Shown here: one piece after another, positions 13,784 to 21,500 of the stretch
Layout of the letters: the number at the start of each line of letters is the position of its first letter
Numbering within the stretch: the first letter of the stretch is position 1
Virus record (IMG/VR): IMGVR_UViG_3300024259_000115
Location: 1 to 29,568 of that record
Length of the DNA stretch: 29,568 nt
Strand: one strand, 5' to 3'
From: a virus
Program-made: the position numbers and the translations under genes
Notes under the pieces: model-generated
The model's input: the letters and a program-made list of their open reading frames with translations, nothing else
Told to the model about the DNA's origin: nothing
Databases searched by the model: none

Positions 13784-14017
13784 CTATTTCACCATACTAG
13801 ACAAAATATCATCCATAGATTGCGCCGCTTTCTCTCCATCAGCTTCTGTTTTTGTCTGCAAACCGCCCCCAGACCGTAATACAGCGCATAAACTCTGAAA
13901 CTTCTGACCAGTTGGCAGGCTTTTGTACCATTCGATCAGGTCATCGTCCTCGCCAGGGCGCAAAAGACCGTTGAAATACATTCGCTCAGATGGAATAGCC
14001 AGTTTTTTTCTTCCCAT
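13784..14017 (-). CDS. ParR-like adaptor of the ParM segregation system
   Basis: A 77-residue protein read from the ATG at 14017, with AAAGGATAAGG just upstream, beginning MGRKKLAIPSERMYFNGLLR. Residues 24-50 (DDDLIEWYKSLPTGQKFQSL, CAVLRSG) match the pattern 'D..li.wl.slp.g.rs..ir.lL' of ParR-type ribbon-helix-helix adaptors that bind centromere DNA and cap ParM filaments. It starts four bases after the stop of the ParM-like gene, as in parMRC operons. The short acidic tail (SMDDILSSMVK) could contact the filament. Identification rests on position and this weak pattern. Confidence 0.65.
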   Translation of the reverse strand: MGRKKLAIPSERMYFNGLLRPGEDDDLIEWYKSLPTGQKFQSLCAVLRSGGGLQTKTEADGEKAAQSMDDILSSMVK

Positions 14018-14021
14018 CGCC

Positions 14022-15008
14022 TTATCCTTTCCGCAAAAGCATCTTATATAAACCGCGGGAGATGGCAGAAACAGGATTATCTGGCACATATGCTTTCCCT
14101 CGGAAGTTTCTAACCAGATAATTCTTTAGCAAAACCGCCCCACCCCCAACCACGATCATCTTCTCAAAGCGCTGATGACTTTTGCCCCATCTATCCTCGA
14201 TAAAACCATCCACATCGACTTCCCAAGTTGGCAAAGCGTTTTTCAATTCTTCTTTCAATTGTCCTCTACGCAGCTTCATATCCAGTTTGCCCTTGCTAAA
14301 TCGATTAAGCGGGTCAACCAGCTCTAGCAAACGACGCACCCCAACCGTGGCCCCTCCGGTCAAATTCTCTGTATATTTGCTGTTTTCAACCACCATCGCC
14401 TCGCCCGTATTGAAGCCAATCGAGAGTACACCGGTCTCTTTCAGAAAAACACTTGCTCGATCAGCGATCAAAGCACCGTCCAGATCAACCGCATAGTCAA
14501 ACATCGCGCCCAAGGCTTGTGGAGCAAGATGCACTTTCTCCACATCTAACATATAGATTTCCCCATCTGCATCCCATTCGTGATGCCCGATCATCCACTC
14601 ACGTACCAGCTTCTGATACTCAAGAGCACGATCCCCCTGCATCATCTGCAAAGGCAATCCCACCATCAAAGCCAGCGGCTTATCAAAGAGACCATATTTT
14701 CTCTGATAAGTCGTCATCGCTCCATACCACAACGCCCGCATCTCAGGCGTGCCGGTCAGCCTGTTGAAATCAAGAGACTCAACTGGTCGTCCAAAATCAT
14801 GAGCATTCGCCCCCACATAAAACTCGCCAAATTCTCCCTTCACGACTATCGGGCGCTTGCTGCGCTTCATCCCGCCTACAGAAGCATATATCCGCCCACC
14901 GCGCACCGTAGCCGCCTGCGAAAGGAACTGCAAACCACCATCAGCTCCCCACAACTTATTCGCGCCCATTCCCAAATCTTCACCTAAATAAATCAATTCT
15001 TTATTCAT
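14022..15008 (-). CDS. parM: ParM/StbA-like actin-family segregation ATPase
   Basis: A 328-residue actin-fold protein. Phosphate-1 loop LGEDLGMGANKLWG at 8-21, phosphate-2 segment VLSIGFNTGEAMVV around 192-205, and adenosine motif KMIVVGGGAVLLKNYL near 290-305 are in the expected order for ParM/Alp7/Ta0583-type proteins. GGAG lies six bases before the ATG. Such proteins polymerise to push replicated plasmids apart. With the ParR-like gene downstream and a 33-bp palindrome upstream this forms a complete type II partition cassette, implying that the phage can persist as a plasmid. A phage role in intracellular positioning is an alternative. Confidence 0.82.
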   Translation of the reverse strand: MNKELIYLGEDLGMGANKLWGADGGLQFLSQAATVRGGRIYASVGGMKRSKRPIVVKGEFGEFYVGANAHDFGRPVESLDFNRLTGTPEMRALWYGAMTTYQRKYGLFDKPLALMVGLPLQMMQGDRALEYQKLVREWMIGHHEWDADGEIYMLDVEKVHLAPQALGAMFDYAVDLDGALIADRASVFLKETGVLSIGFNTGEAMVVENSKYTENLTGGATVGVRRLLELVDPLNRFSKGKLDMKLRRGQLKEELKNALPTWEVDVDGFIEDRWGKSHQRFEKMIVVGGGAVLLKNYLVRNFRGKAYVPDNPVSAISRGLYKMLLRKG

Positions 15009-15027
15009 TTTTCACTCCATATTGTAG

Positions 15028-15060
15028 ATATGCACTGCATTTTCAAAATGCGTTGCATAT
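15028..15060. promoter_or_regulatory. 33-bp palindrome, candidate centromere/operator (parC)
   Basis: ATATGCACTGCATTTT and AAAATGCGTTGCATAT are inverted arms of 16 bp with two mismatches around a single central base. It occupies the short gap just before the ParM-like gene, where parC/operator sequences lie in parMRC loci. It contains two TGCA(C/A)TGCAT-like half-sites. ParR binding is inferred from position. Confidence 0.6.
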
Positions 15061-15065
15061 CGGGT

Positions 15066-15758
15066 CTAATTATTCCTGGAAGACCAAACATCATCCAGCA
15101 TTTCAAAATCGCCATTCACGACCGCCTGCAAAACAAGCGTATTAATATCTTTAGGCTCTGCAAGCACATACTCACTATTAGACAGGCCAGGGTTCTCCTT
15201 CACCAAAACACCAGCCTTGACATACCCGGCCAGCACCTTTTCATGATTCGGGCGAGACATGCCATAAGCCCTCTTCATTGCCCGCTGTGAAATCGGTCTC
15301 CCATTCAAATACGCCTGCGCGATCTGCATCAAATAACGCCGCCCCTTCTCCGGCACACCGGTATCAGCCGAGCGCACAGAGCCATCCGGGTACTGAATTT
15401 TGATATACATCGTCGGACGCTTCCCATTCCCAACATCCGGGTTCTTATCCAAATTCACGCCAAAGAGATTCTCAAACCATGCCAGCTTGGACCATCTCCA
15501 TAGCGAATACCCAAAATAAAGACCGCCAGAGAGCCATGCCCATATCGCAGCGTTGATCCACAGATCATCCCTCCAATCTTTCTTCAACCCAATCAAAAAC
15601 GCCGCGCCAAAAACAACCACCATCACAGCAATAGATTGGAGCGATATAACCCAAACCCCCGCCTCTCGCTGAAGAAGATAACTCTTCTCCCCAGGCCTAC
15701 CCGATGGCTGCGCCGGAACGCTCGCATCCTGAACTTGCTTAGCATTTATAAACGTCAT
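15066..15758 (-). CDS. two-TM membrane protein with winged-helix-like cytoplasmic domain
   Basis: A 230-residue protein with membrane helices at about 35-58 (VWVISLQSIAVMVVVFGAAF) and 66-88 (LWINAAIWAWLSGGLYFGYS). The C-terminal half has a beta hairpin (MYIKIQYPDGSVRSAD) and then YLNGRPISQRAMKRAYGMSR, LAGYVKAGVLV, which reads as a winged helix. GGAGG lies seven bases before the ATG and the gene overlaps the lipoprotein gene by ATGA. Similar membrane-plus-wHTH proteins are known in phages and plasmids, but no function is established. It may tether DNA to the membrane beside the ParM module. Confidence 0.6.
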   Translation of the reverse strand: MTFINAKQVQDASVPAQPSGRPGEKSYLLQREAGVWVISLQSIAVMVVVFGAAFLIGLKKDWRDDLWINAAIWAWLSGGLYFGYSLWRWSKLAWFENLFGVNLDKNPDVGNGKRPTMYIKIQYPDGSVRSADTGVPEKGRRYLMQIAQAYLNGRPISQRAMKRAYGMSRPNHEKVLAGYVKAGVLVKENPGLSNSEYVLAEPKDINTLVLQAVVNGDFEMLDDVWSSRNN

Positions 15759-16480
15759 CCTTGCACCTCCGCATCTAGTAGCACCCTGCCCGCATCTGGA
15801 ATACCAATATCGCTCTGCCCCATCGCCTCCGCCACTTCACCGGTCTTTGAAAAGAGTGCCGTGCCTTTCTGCGCATCCATAGTCAATTTATGGATCAACG
15901 CCTGCCGATACACTTCCATCTTCTTATCGCTGGCGGGCTTTGTCACATCGATCATCCCGCTCTCACCCGTCAAAGTATCGTTCAGATAATATTTTGTCTC
16001 GCGCACATGCTGCAAACCGATCCGCCCCAAGAAACTATCAGCGGGGATTTTCGTCACATCGTCGAGCAGAAACTGCGGGCGCATCCCGTTTGCATCCAGT
16101 GGCATGATTCGGGCGCGAATCCAAGCCGCTGTCGCGTATGCTTTCGCTGTTTCCACCGTTCCATAAGAGAGAGACCAAGCCAAAGATAAAGCCACACCGA
16201 TCAGCCCAAAATAGACAAAACCGGTCACGATCTGCCCGCCGATTTGCGCCACTGCTTCAATGCTCGCCCAATACGCCGCCTTTTCATCGCGCTTTATATC
16301 TACCCAGTTGGCATCCGCCTGTCGAATAGATCGCGTTAGCTTGGCATCGAGTGCCGCCTGGTCAGCTTCCATCCGCGTTTTATACGCATCAGCATCCGCC
16401 CGTGGATTATCCAACTCGCACCCCGCCAAAAAGAACATCATCAAAACTAGAAAAATCAACCTTCCCGAAGATTTTTTCAT
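15755..16480 (-). CDS. lipoprotein with internal membrane helix
   Basis: A 241-residue protein with a signal peptide and lipobox (LIFLVLMMFFLAGC, Cys near residue 21), a helical segment KTRMEADQAALDAKLTRSIR, a membrane helix at about 85-108 (VTGFVYFGLIGVALSLAWSL), and a soluble C-terminal half with FLGRIGLQHVRETKYYLNDT. The lipid anchor outside plus a helix returning to the cytoplasm would put the C-terminus near the 230-residue partner encoded next. I recognise no family. It belongs to an operon of four consecutive membrane-linked genes. Confidence 0.6.
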   Translation of the reverse strand: MKKSSGRLIFLVLMMFFLAGCELDNPRADADAYKTRMEADQAALDAKLTRSIRQADANWVDIKRDEKAAYWASIEAVAQIGGQIVTGFVYFGLIGVALSLAWSLSYGTVETAKAYATAAWIRARIMPLDANGMRPQFLLDDVTKIPADSFLGRIGLQHVRETKYYLNDTLTGESGMIDVTKPASDKKMEVYRQALIHKLTMDAQKGTALFSKTGEVAEAMGQSDIGIPDAGRVLLDAEVQG

Positions 16481-16492
16481 TTTTCGTTTACC

Positions 16493-16573
16493 TCATAAGA
16501 TCAACAAATAGAAAACAGCCGCAACCACCAAACCACTCACAACTGCGCTCATATAAAAGTTAAATTTATTCAT
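16493..16573 (-). CDS. 26-residue single-span membrane peptide
   Basis: The frame encodes MNKFNFYMSAVVSGLVVAAV followed by FYLLIL, essentially one membrane helix. GGAGG lies five bases before the ATG, one of the best ribosome-binding sites in the operon, and the start overlaps the upstream stop by ATGA. The peptide ends 13 nt before the lipoprotein ATG. Its size, RBS and coupling argue that it is a genuine small membrane protein, perhaps a subunit of the membrane complex encoded by its neighbours. Confidence 0.6.
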   Translation of the reverse strand: MNKFNFYMSAVVSGLVVAAVFYLLIL

Positions 16574-16851
16574 GCTGTCCTCCATAGAAGAAATCCAATA
16601 AACGCTTTGAGAATCGAAACGCCAATAAATTGACCCCCAAAAACCCACTGGAAGCCATAGCTATCCATAATCAAATAACCAAGTCCCAGAAACACAACCT
16701 CGATAGCGGAAAACAACATAAACTGTCTCGGCATAGAACCTTTTTCTTTTTTCTTGGGCTTTATTTTTCTAACTTTCTCAACGTATTTTTCACATCGTTT
16801 TCGATATGCGGCAACAGTTTCACCTTTCCTGCGTGAAGCTATAGTATTCAT
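16570..16851 (-). CDS. small basic protein with two membrane segments
   Basis: A 93-residue protein: a very basic N-terminus (MNTIASRRKGETVAAYRKRC, KIKPKKKEKG) and two hydrophobic stretches at about 44-63 (MLFSAIEVVFLGLGYLIMDS) and 72-92 (GGQFIGVSILKAFIGFLLWR). It overlaps the genes on both sides (TGATG upstream, ATGA downstream). Function unknown; it belongs to the membrane operon led by leader RNA locus 2. Confidence 0.6.
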   Translation of the reverse strand: MNTIASRRKGETVAAYRKRCEKYVEKVRKIKPKKKEKGSMPRQFMLFSAIEVVFLGLGYLIMDSYGFQWVFGGQFIGVSILKAFIGFLLWRTA

Positions 16852-17285
16852 CAGGAAACCTCCCGTTCAGGCGACTTGACCCACCCACCCAGCACAGCCA
16901 CATCGTAAACAGTCTCTGCGATCATCTCCCCATTCATCACATTGCACAAACCCCCATTCTCTTCCATTACATCTACCTGATATCGCAAAATCAGATAATA
17001 ATCAAACAACGCCAAAGCGCTCGCTGAGCCTGTCGAAGCGCACCCTCCCCCTAAATCTGCACTTAGATTTGGGGGGATGTCGCCGAATGGCGACAGGGGG
17101 GCAGACAGGGGCGCAGATAGGGGGGCAGACAGGGGCAACGCCAGCGCAGCACGCAGCCGCTTCTCCGTCAAAGCCACGACACTCTTCAGCATCGAAAGCT
17201 CAATCGGTGGGTCCCGCAACTCAAGCATCGCAGATGCCAAAGCAGGGAGTTCTTCCTCTGTATAACTCAAGGGGGATTTATTCAT
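16851..17285 (-). CDS. 144-residue protein carrying repeat insertions, first gene after leader RNA 2
   Basis: Starts MNKSPLSYTEEELPALASAM at 17285, with AGGAG seven bases upstream; a longer in-frame reading (to 17534) would translate the leader RNA and is rejected. The N-terminal 50 residues and the C-terminal 55 (ALFDYYLILRYQVDVMEENG...) look native. Between them are SAPL repeats, the palindromic-repeat peptide PFGDIPPNLSADLGGG, and GCASTGSASALA from a second palindrome (GCTTCGACAGGCTCAGCGAG at about 17018-17038). The middle therefore seems to be a landing site for mobile palindromes. The function of the native parts is unknown. Confidence 0.65.
   Translation of the reverse strand: MNKSPLSYTEEELPALASAMLELRDPPIELSMLKSVVALTEKRLRAALALPLSAPLSAPLSAPLSPFGDIPPNLSADLGGGCASTGSASALALFDYYLILRYQVDVMEENGGLCNVMNGEMIAETVYDVAVLGGWVKSPEREVS
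17045..17102. repeat. in-frame palindromic repeat, copy 3
   Basis: CCCCCTAAATC-N-GATTTGGGGGG, then the hairpin TGTCGCC-GAAT-GGCGACA and GGGGGGC. It encodes PFGDIPPNLSADLGGG inside the 144-residue gene, and its end has expanded into tandem repeats. Confidence 0.78.
17105..17145 (-). repeat. short tandem repeat encoding LSAP units
   Basis: Directly beside a palindromic repeat, GGGGCAGACA/GGGGCGCAGATA-type 12-bp units are repeated about three to four times, encoding LSAPLSAPLSAPLS. This looks like slippage expansion of the end of the palindromic element (its own end is AGGGGGGCAGACA). Confidence 0.6.
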
Positions 17286-17473
17286 TCCAGTTCTCCTATT
17301 CAATTGTGTTAAAGCAAAGTCCCGCAACAGACCGATATTACCGGGAGAACTGGAATTCTTGCGGCGACACGGTTGATTCTGCTGCGGGACTTTACCCACG
17401 ATATTCAATTGTAAACCACGAGTGCTGTTAAACACAACATGTCGCCTTCGTGGGGTGAAGAATTCCAGTTCTT
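17286..17473 (-). ncRNA. three-segment regulatory leader RNA, locus 2
   Basis: A 188-nt leader with the same plan as locus 1. Segment 1 (17458-17472) and segment 2 (17346-17360) are complementary over 15 bp. Segment 2 (17344-17356) and segment 3 (17284-17296, containing GGAG and reaching the ATG) are complementary over 13 bp. AAAGTCCCGCA/TGCGGGACTTT (17383-17393 with 17316-17326) encloses segment 2. GGCGACA (17440-17446) pairs with TGTCGCC (17363-17369). Blocks shared with locus 1 in the same order are AAGGCG, GTTTAA..GCAC, ACAATT..AT.TCGTGG, AAAG..CCGC and GTCGCC..AAGAA. Segment sequences differ but pairing is kept, which supports a real RNA fold. Confidence 0.78.
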
Positions 17474-17480
17474 GAGATTC

Positions 17481-17509
17481 ATTATACATCGTCATCGCCT
17501 TTTTTGCAA
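17481..17509 (-). promoter_or_regulatory. sigma70 promoter of leader RNA locus 2 and membrane/par operon
   Basis: Minus strand: -35 TTGCAA (17509-17504), 17-bp spacer, -10 TATAAT (17486-17481). The start site should fall near 17474-17473, immediately before leader segment 1. The promoter overlaps the 3' end of the preceding gene. Downstream genes run without clear terminators through the membrane operon to the ParM/ParR pair. Confidence 0.75.
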
Positions 17510-17808
17510 TTGGTACTTGTAGTCCCGTAGCCAAACTTTAGTTTCAAATAATCAATTCTTTCACTCGTCTGCTTCGGGAAAGCACTGCTCTCCAAAATCA
17601 CAGCCCAACCATCGTTTGTGTTTCGCGTCATAACATCCAAACCTTCGCAAAGCTCACGAATCTCTTCTGGCATCAAATCAACGCCCATATACCTTAGGAT
17701 CTGTGCAAGATCATCAAATAAAAGATGCTTCACCTGTCCGTAAGAATAGATACGCCCAACCCACAACAAGCCCCCAAAGCAGGTTAGCACCAGAAGAATG
17801 CCGTCCAA
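17482..17808 (-). CDS. hypothetical membrane-anchored protein, about 108 residues
   Basis: I read it from a TTG at 17808, 16 nt after the stop of the upstream gene, giving LDGILLVLTCFGGLLWVGRI (a membrane helix) and then a soluble domain with DDLAQILRYMGVDLMPEEIR and GWAVILESSAFP. The frame is open to an ATG at 17901, but that start lies inside the neighbouring gene and has no Shine-Dalgarno sequence. The C-terminus (TNCKKGDDDV) overlaps the promoter of leader RNA 2. I recognise no family. Confidence 0.5.
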   Translation of the reverse strand: MDGILLVLTCFGGLLWVGRIYSYGQVKHLLFDDLAQILRYMGVDLMPEEIRELCEGLDVMTRNTNDGWAVILESSAFPKQTSERIDYLKLKFGYGTTSTNCKKGDDDV

Positions 17809-17824
17809 GACGGTCCGCTCTTTG

Positions 17825-18157
17825 CTATCGGGTGATGCCAAAGCGTCTCTTTCCTTTTGGTCTTGGCTTCCCGCACTTATCGCAAACAGTCTCATCATCA
17901 AAGTTGGGCTTAAAACGCTCGCATTCGCAAGTCAAATAACCAATAGCCCAAAAAGAATTCCATCGCTTTTTGTGTTTCAGAAACGTGGCGGGCATGAACA
18001 CAAGGTCATCTTTCCTATTCTCGTCAGGAACAATAATCCCGTGTTCAGCTGCAAGATTCACAAAAACCCACCCATCAACAGAGAAAGTCTCCTGATTCTC
18101 TTTCAGCAAAGCGCTAATAAACTTTCGCATCTTTTCATATTCGACATTCTTCGTCAT
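17825..18157 (-). CDS. zinc-ribbon hypothetical protein, 110 residues
   Basis: Read from the ATG at 18157 (GGAG five bases upstream): MTKNVEYEKMRKFISALLKE, a helical N-terminus, then VDGWVFVNLAAEHGIIVPDE and FMPATFLKHKKRWNSFWAIG, ending with a four-cysteine zinc ribbon (TCECERF...VCDKCGKPRPKGKRR) and a basic tail. It lies directly downstream of the putative origin and the primase-helicase. A role in binding nucleic acid is plausible from the ribbon and charge, but no family is recognised. Confidence 0.6.
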   Translation of the reverse strand: MTKNVEYEKMRKFISALLKENQETFSVDGWVFVNLAAEHGIIVPDENRKDDLVFMPATFLKHKKRWNSFWAIGYLTCECERFKPNFDDETVCDKCGKPRPKGKRRFGITR

Positions 18158-18224
18158 AAGTTCTCCATTTCGTTTTATATTGCCAAAAGTAGACAATTAG
18201 ACAAGCAATTTCTGGTCAAAGTGG

Positions 18225-18522
18225 TCAATTGTGCACATAGGGATTTTCTCTATGTGCACAATTGATAAAGCGTAAAAAAGAAAATCCGCTAAGCACCCGT
18301 ATGTGCACTATTCACCACTTTATGTATATATCGTCACTTATAAAAGTATGTTTATAAGAATTATTTGATAAAAAAAGCGCAAAAGTGACGATACAGGGCA
18401 AAGTGGTGAATAGTGACGATTTTTTAGCCCTTTTCGGGTGGGTAAAAATAAAATATTCGTATATATTTTTTTTAATCCCTATAGGGGGGTATAGTGCGTC
18501 ACTATCACCACTATCGCCACTT
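18225..18522. other. putative replication origin: palindromes and iterons
   Basis: A gene-free, AT-rich stretch just after the primase-helicase gene. It has a perfect 16-bp inverted repeat TCAATTGTGCACATAG (18225-18240 with 18250-18265). A second nested inverted repeat has arms CACTATTCACCACTTT (18306-18321 with 18401-18416) and ATCGTCACTT (18330-18339 with 18384-18393), and its centre is nearly pure A/T. Further related copies are AGTGACGAT (18413-18421) and GTCACTATCACCACTATCGC (from 18498). Clustered iterons, an AT-rich centre and location beside the replication gene fit an origin bound by the phage initiator. Confidence 0.65.
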
Positions 18523-21500
18523 CTAAAAAATAAAGTCATCCTGAACAATCTCAGGCTCACGCTCTTCACGCTGATATTGCGCTTCGCGGTGCAAACCAAA
18601 ACGCAGCTTTCCGGCATCAATAATTTCGCGGTTCAAGACCAATGCCTTGCCCCGATTTGTTTTCCACACATCAAAACGGAAGACATCTCTCCCTACAGTG
18701 CCAATTGTTCTTGGCTTGATATTATCTTTCCCTTTACCGACGCCATCTTCGTTATCATTCTCGGCATCCATGATTACATTGGCAATTCGAGCAGCGTCTT
18801 TAAAGTGAAGAAGGCGCACATTTCCATGTTGTTTTGTTTCGCTATAACTCACATATTGAGCATACTCTTTCACCTTTTCGGCATATTCTCGGCTCGCTTC
18901 AGGCTCCAAATCCATCTCCACGTCTTTTGCAATATCCGCCGCCACAATTGCCCGCAAGATCAACGCTTCAAACGAAGCCGATTGCTTCAACATCTCGTCT
19001 TCGTAATTTTCGCGCCCAATATTGCGTAAGTTTTTCAATAGCTCAATATCATTTTGCAAAATAGCTAAAACCTTGATTGGCCGTAACGTAGAGTTGATAC
19101 GTGCCGAAGTCTCTAAGTCACGCAAATATTCCTTATATTCTTTTCGTTGTTCTTCATTCAACTCCAGCTTTGGAAGCCATGTTGCTAACCGCCAATGCAG
19201 ACTTGCATTCCGTATCTCTTCCGCTTCAGTTTCTATTTCAGGAGGGTAATATCCGGGCTCAATATTGTGTTTGTCCAATGTCATCATATCGACCCGCGAC
19301 AAATAAAACTTCACGCAACGATTTTCAATACCTTGATCCTTGAATGGTTTGTACCCGGTAAATATCATCGGATGAAAACCCTCTCTTGCAGATATGCCAA
19401 AATCTTTCCGCCCATCTGCACGCATTACCTCCATAGTCTTCATATGTGTTGAGATGCGTGTTGAAAAAGACGCCTTGATATATGCAGACAAAGCGCCGTC
19501 ATCCTTTCGTATTGCCTCTTCAACCTCGTCGATCATCACCAATGCTTTGAAATAAGATGCCAATATGCGCAGCGATGCGTCCGTAGAAGCAGCAGAAACA
19601 GCCGCATACCGATAACCTGTAATCCCGACTAAATATCCCAAATCTGATTTACCACTCCCGCTACCACCCCGTAAGCTCAAAAATGTCAGCAGATCGAAAG
19701 CATCGAAAACCCAAGTGCTCAAAGAATACGAGCCTAAAAAGTCATAAACACTTTCGTTTTCCATATAAAAAAACTTTTTATAGAACTTTGTTCGCATTTT
19801 AATAAGCTCAAACGAATCAAGTAGCGCCCCCGTTCCCGTTGGCAAGCGAATAGCGCCCATACTCAAAAAATCAACCACATCCGGGCGTGTCACAGGCACG
19901 ATCTTCTTATTACCCATAATCACATAATCAGCCATCTTTACGACTTGTCGCTCATTTTTCTCAACATCGGTAATATGAGCATAAGCAAAACGTATCTTTT
20001 TTAACTTTTTATCATGGAAAACATCGATCAAATACCCGCAATTCTCAGTTTCATCTTCGGGATACCAGCCCCCCAAACTCTCTTCTTTGATAAATTTGTC
20101 ATCATCATCCCCATCATCAACCGCAGCCTGCTTCAATTGCTCCTTGATCCATTTTTGATAGGTGCTATCAGCCTTGGTTTTGGAAAGCTCAGGGTACAAG
20201 GCCTGCGCAAGAAAAGGCCCATAATCCACCCGCAGATCATTAGGCATCATCGTGATCAAAGGAATCACCATCCGCAAAGCCACTTGTCGTGATTGACCGC
20301 TCAATTCCCCCGCATATTCAGCCGCCATCAAAGAGATGGGAATAGAATTACTAGCAATCCCTTCACGGATGCCCCTTTTCGCTTCGTCTCGCTCTTTTTC
20401 ATCTTCAATCGTATCGCGCAAATATTGCGCCACATCGTTTGTATCCCCTATTTTCTTCTCAAAGCCATCAGGGCGTGTCCACTTCTTTGCTGGCGTGCGA
20501 GCCACCCACAAAGTAGCCCCAAAAGCAGTCGCTAAGGGAAAATCATTTCTTTTCCCTGTCACCACATTTTGCCCGGGCTTATCAGCATCCGTCACATAGA
20601 TAATATCTTCATATTCATCCTTCAACATCTGGACAATGCCGCTCTCATCCAAATATCGCCAAGAAGAACCACACAAAGCCATCGAAGCCTCGTCAAATTG
20701 CCCCCACGTCACCGCGCAGCCCTGCCCCTCCACAAGAAAGATACGTTTCCCACGGCGTTTGCCGCGCGAATGGTGTTCCCGATGCAACCAATTGAAAAAA
20801 GGCCGCCTTGGCCCCGCAATCGCACTATTCGGGTTATGAGATTTGCGCTTCTCATCGAAACCAGGCAAATAGCGCACCGAAAAATACGCGATCTTCCCCT
20901 TCAATTTATGCGTATACACCAACCCTGGGTTGTCGAGCAAACCATAAACATAGCTATCACTCAAATTCGCCGGATCAATATCGTGTTTTTTAGCCCACGC
21001 CTTCACGTCGCCCCTGTAGCCCAAAATCATCACAGCTTCAGGAGAGTCAGGGTCAATCCCGTGCAATTCAAATTCGCCCCGCATATCTTTATAAGCAGCA
21101 GCAGAATCGCGCCCCGTAAAACCCAACCCAGCAGATTTGATCGTCCGATCCGTCCAGCCCCGATCTTTAGCATAGGCCAAAGCAGCAGCATCGCCGATTT
21201 TTACATCTTCACCGCGTCCGCCCTTGGCCCCAACGAGCCACCGTACAAAAACCTTCTGCGCTACCCGAAGCGTATCCGCCTTAACTTGCTCAGCAACACG
21301 GGTTTTCAACCCTTCACCGCTCGCCTTCGTCAACGTCACGTTGGCCATCTTTGCCAAATAACGCAGAGCTTCAGTGAAATCCCAGCCAGGGTTATCCTTC
21401 AACACCCAATCGAAAATATCGCCGCCATCATCACACGCCCCAAAGCATTTCCAAGACTGCGTACCAGGCCACACCACCAACGAAGGCGTTTTCTTATTCG

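Noticed and set aside
17286-17534. N-terminal extension of the 144-residue gene through the leader (227-residue reading)
   Set aside because: It would translate the promoter and the structured leader; the internal ATG at 17285 has a good SD, and the complementarity of the leader segments explains the sequence better.
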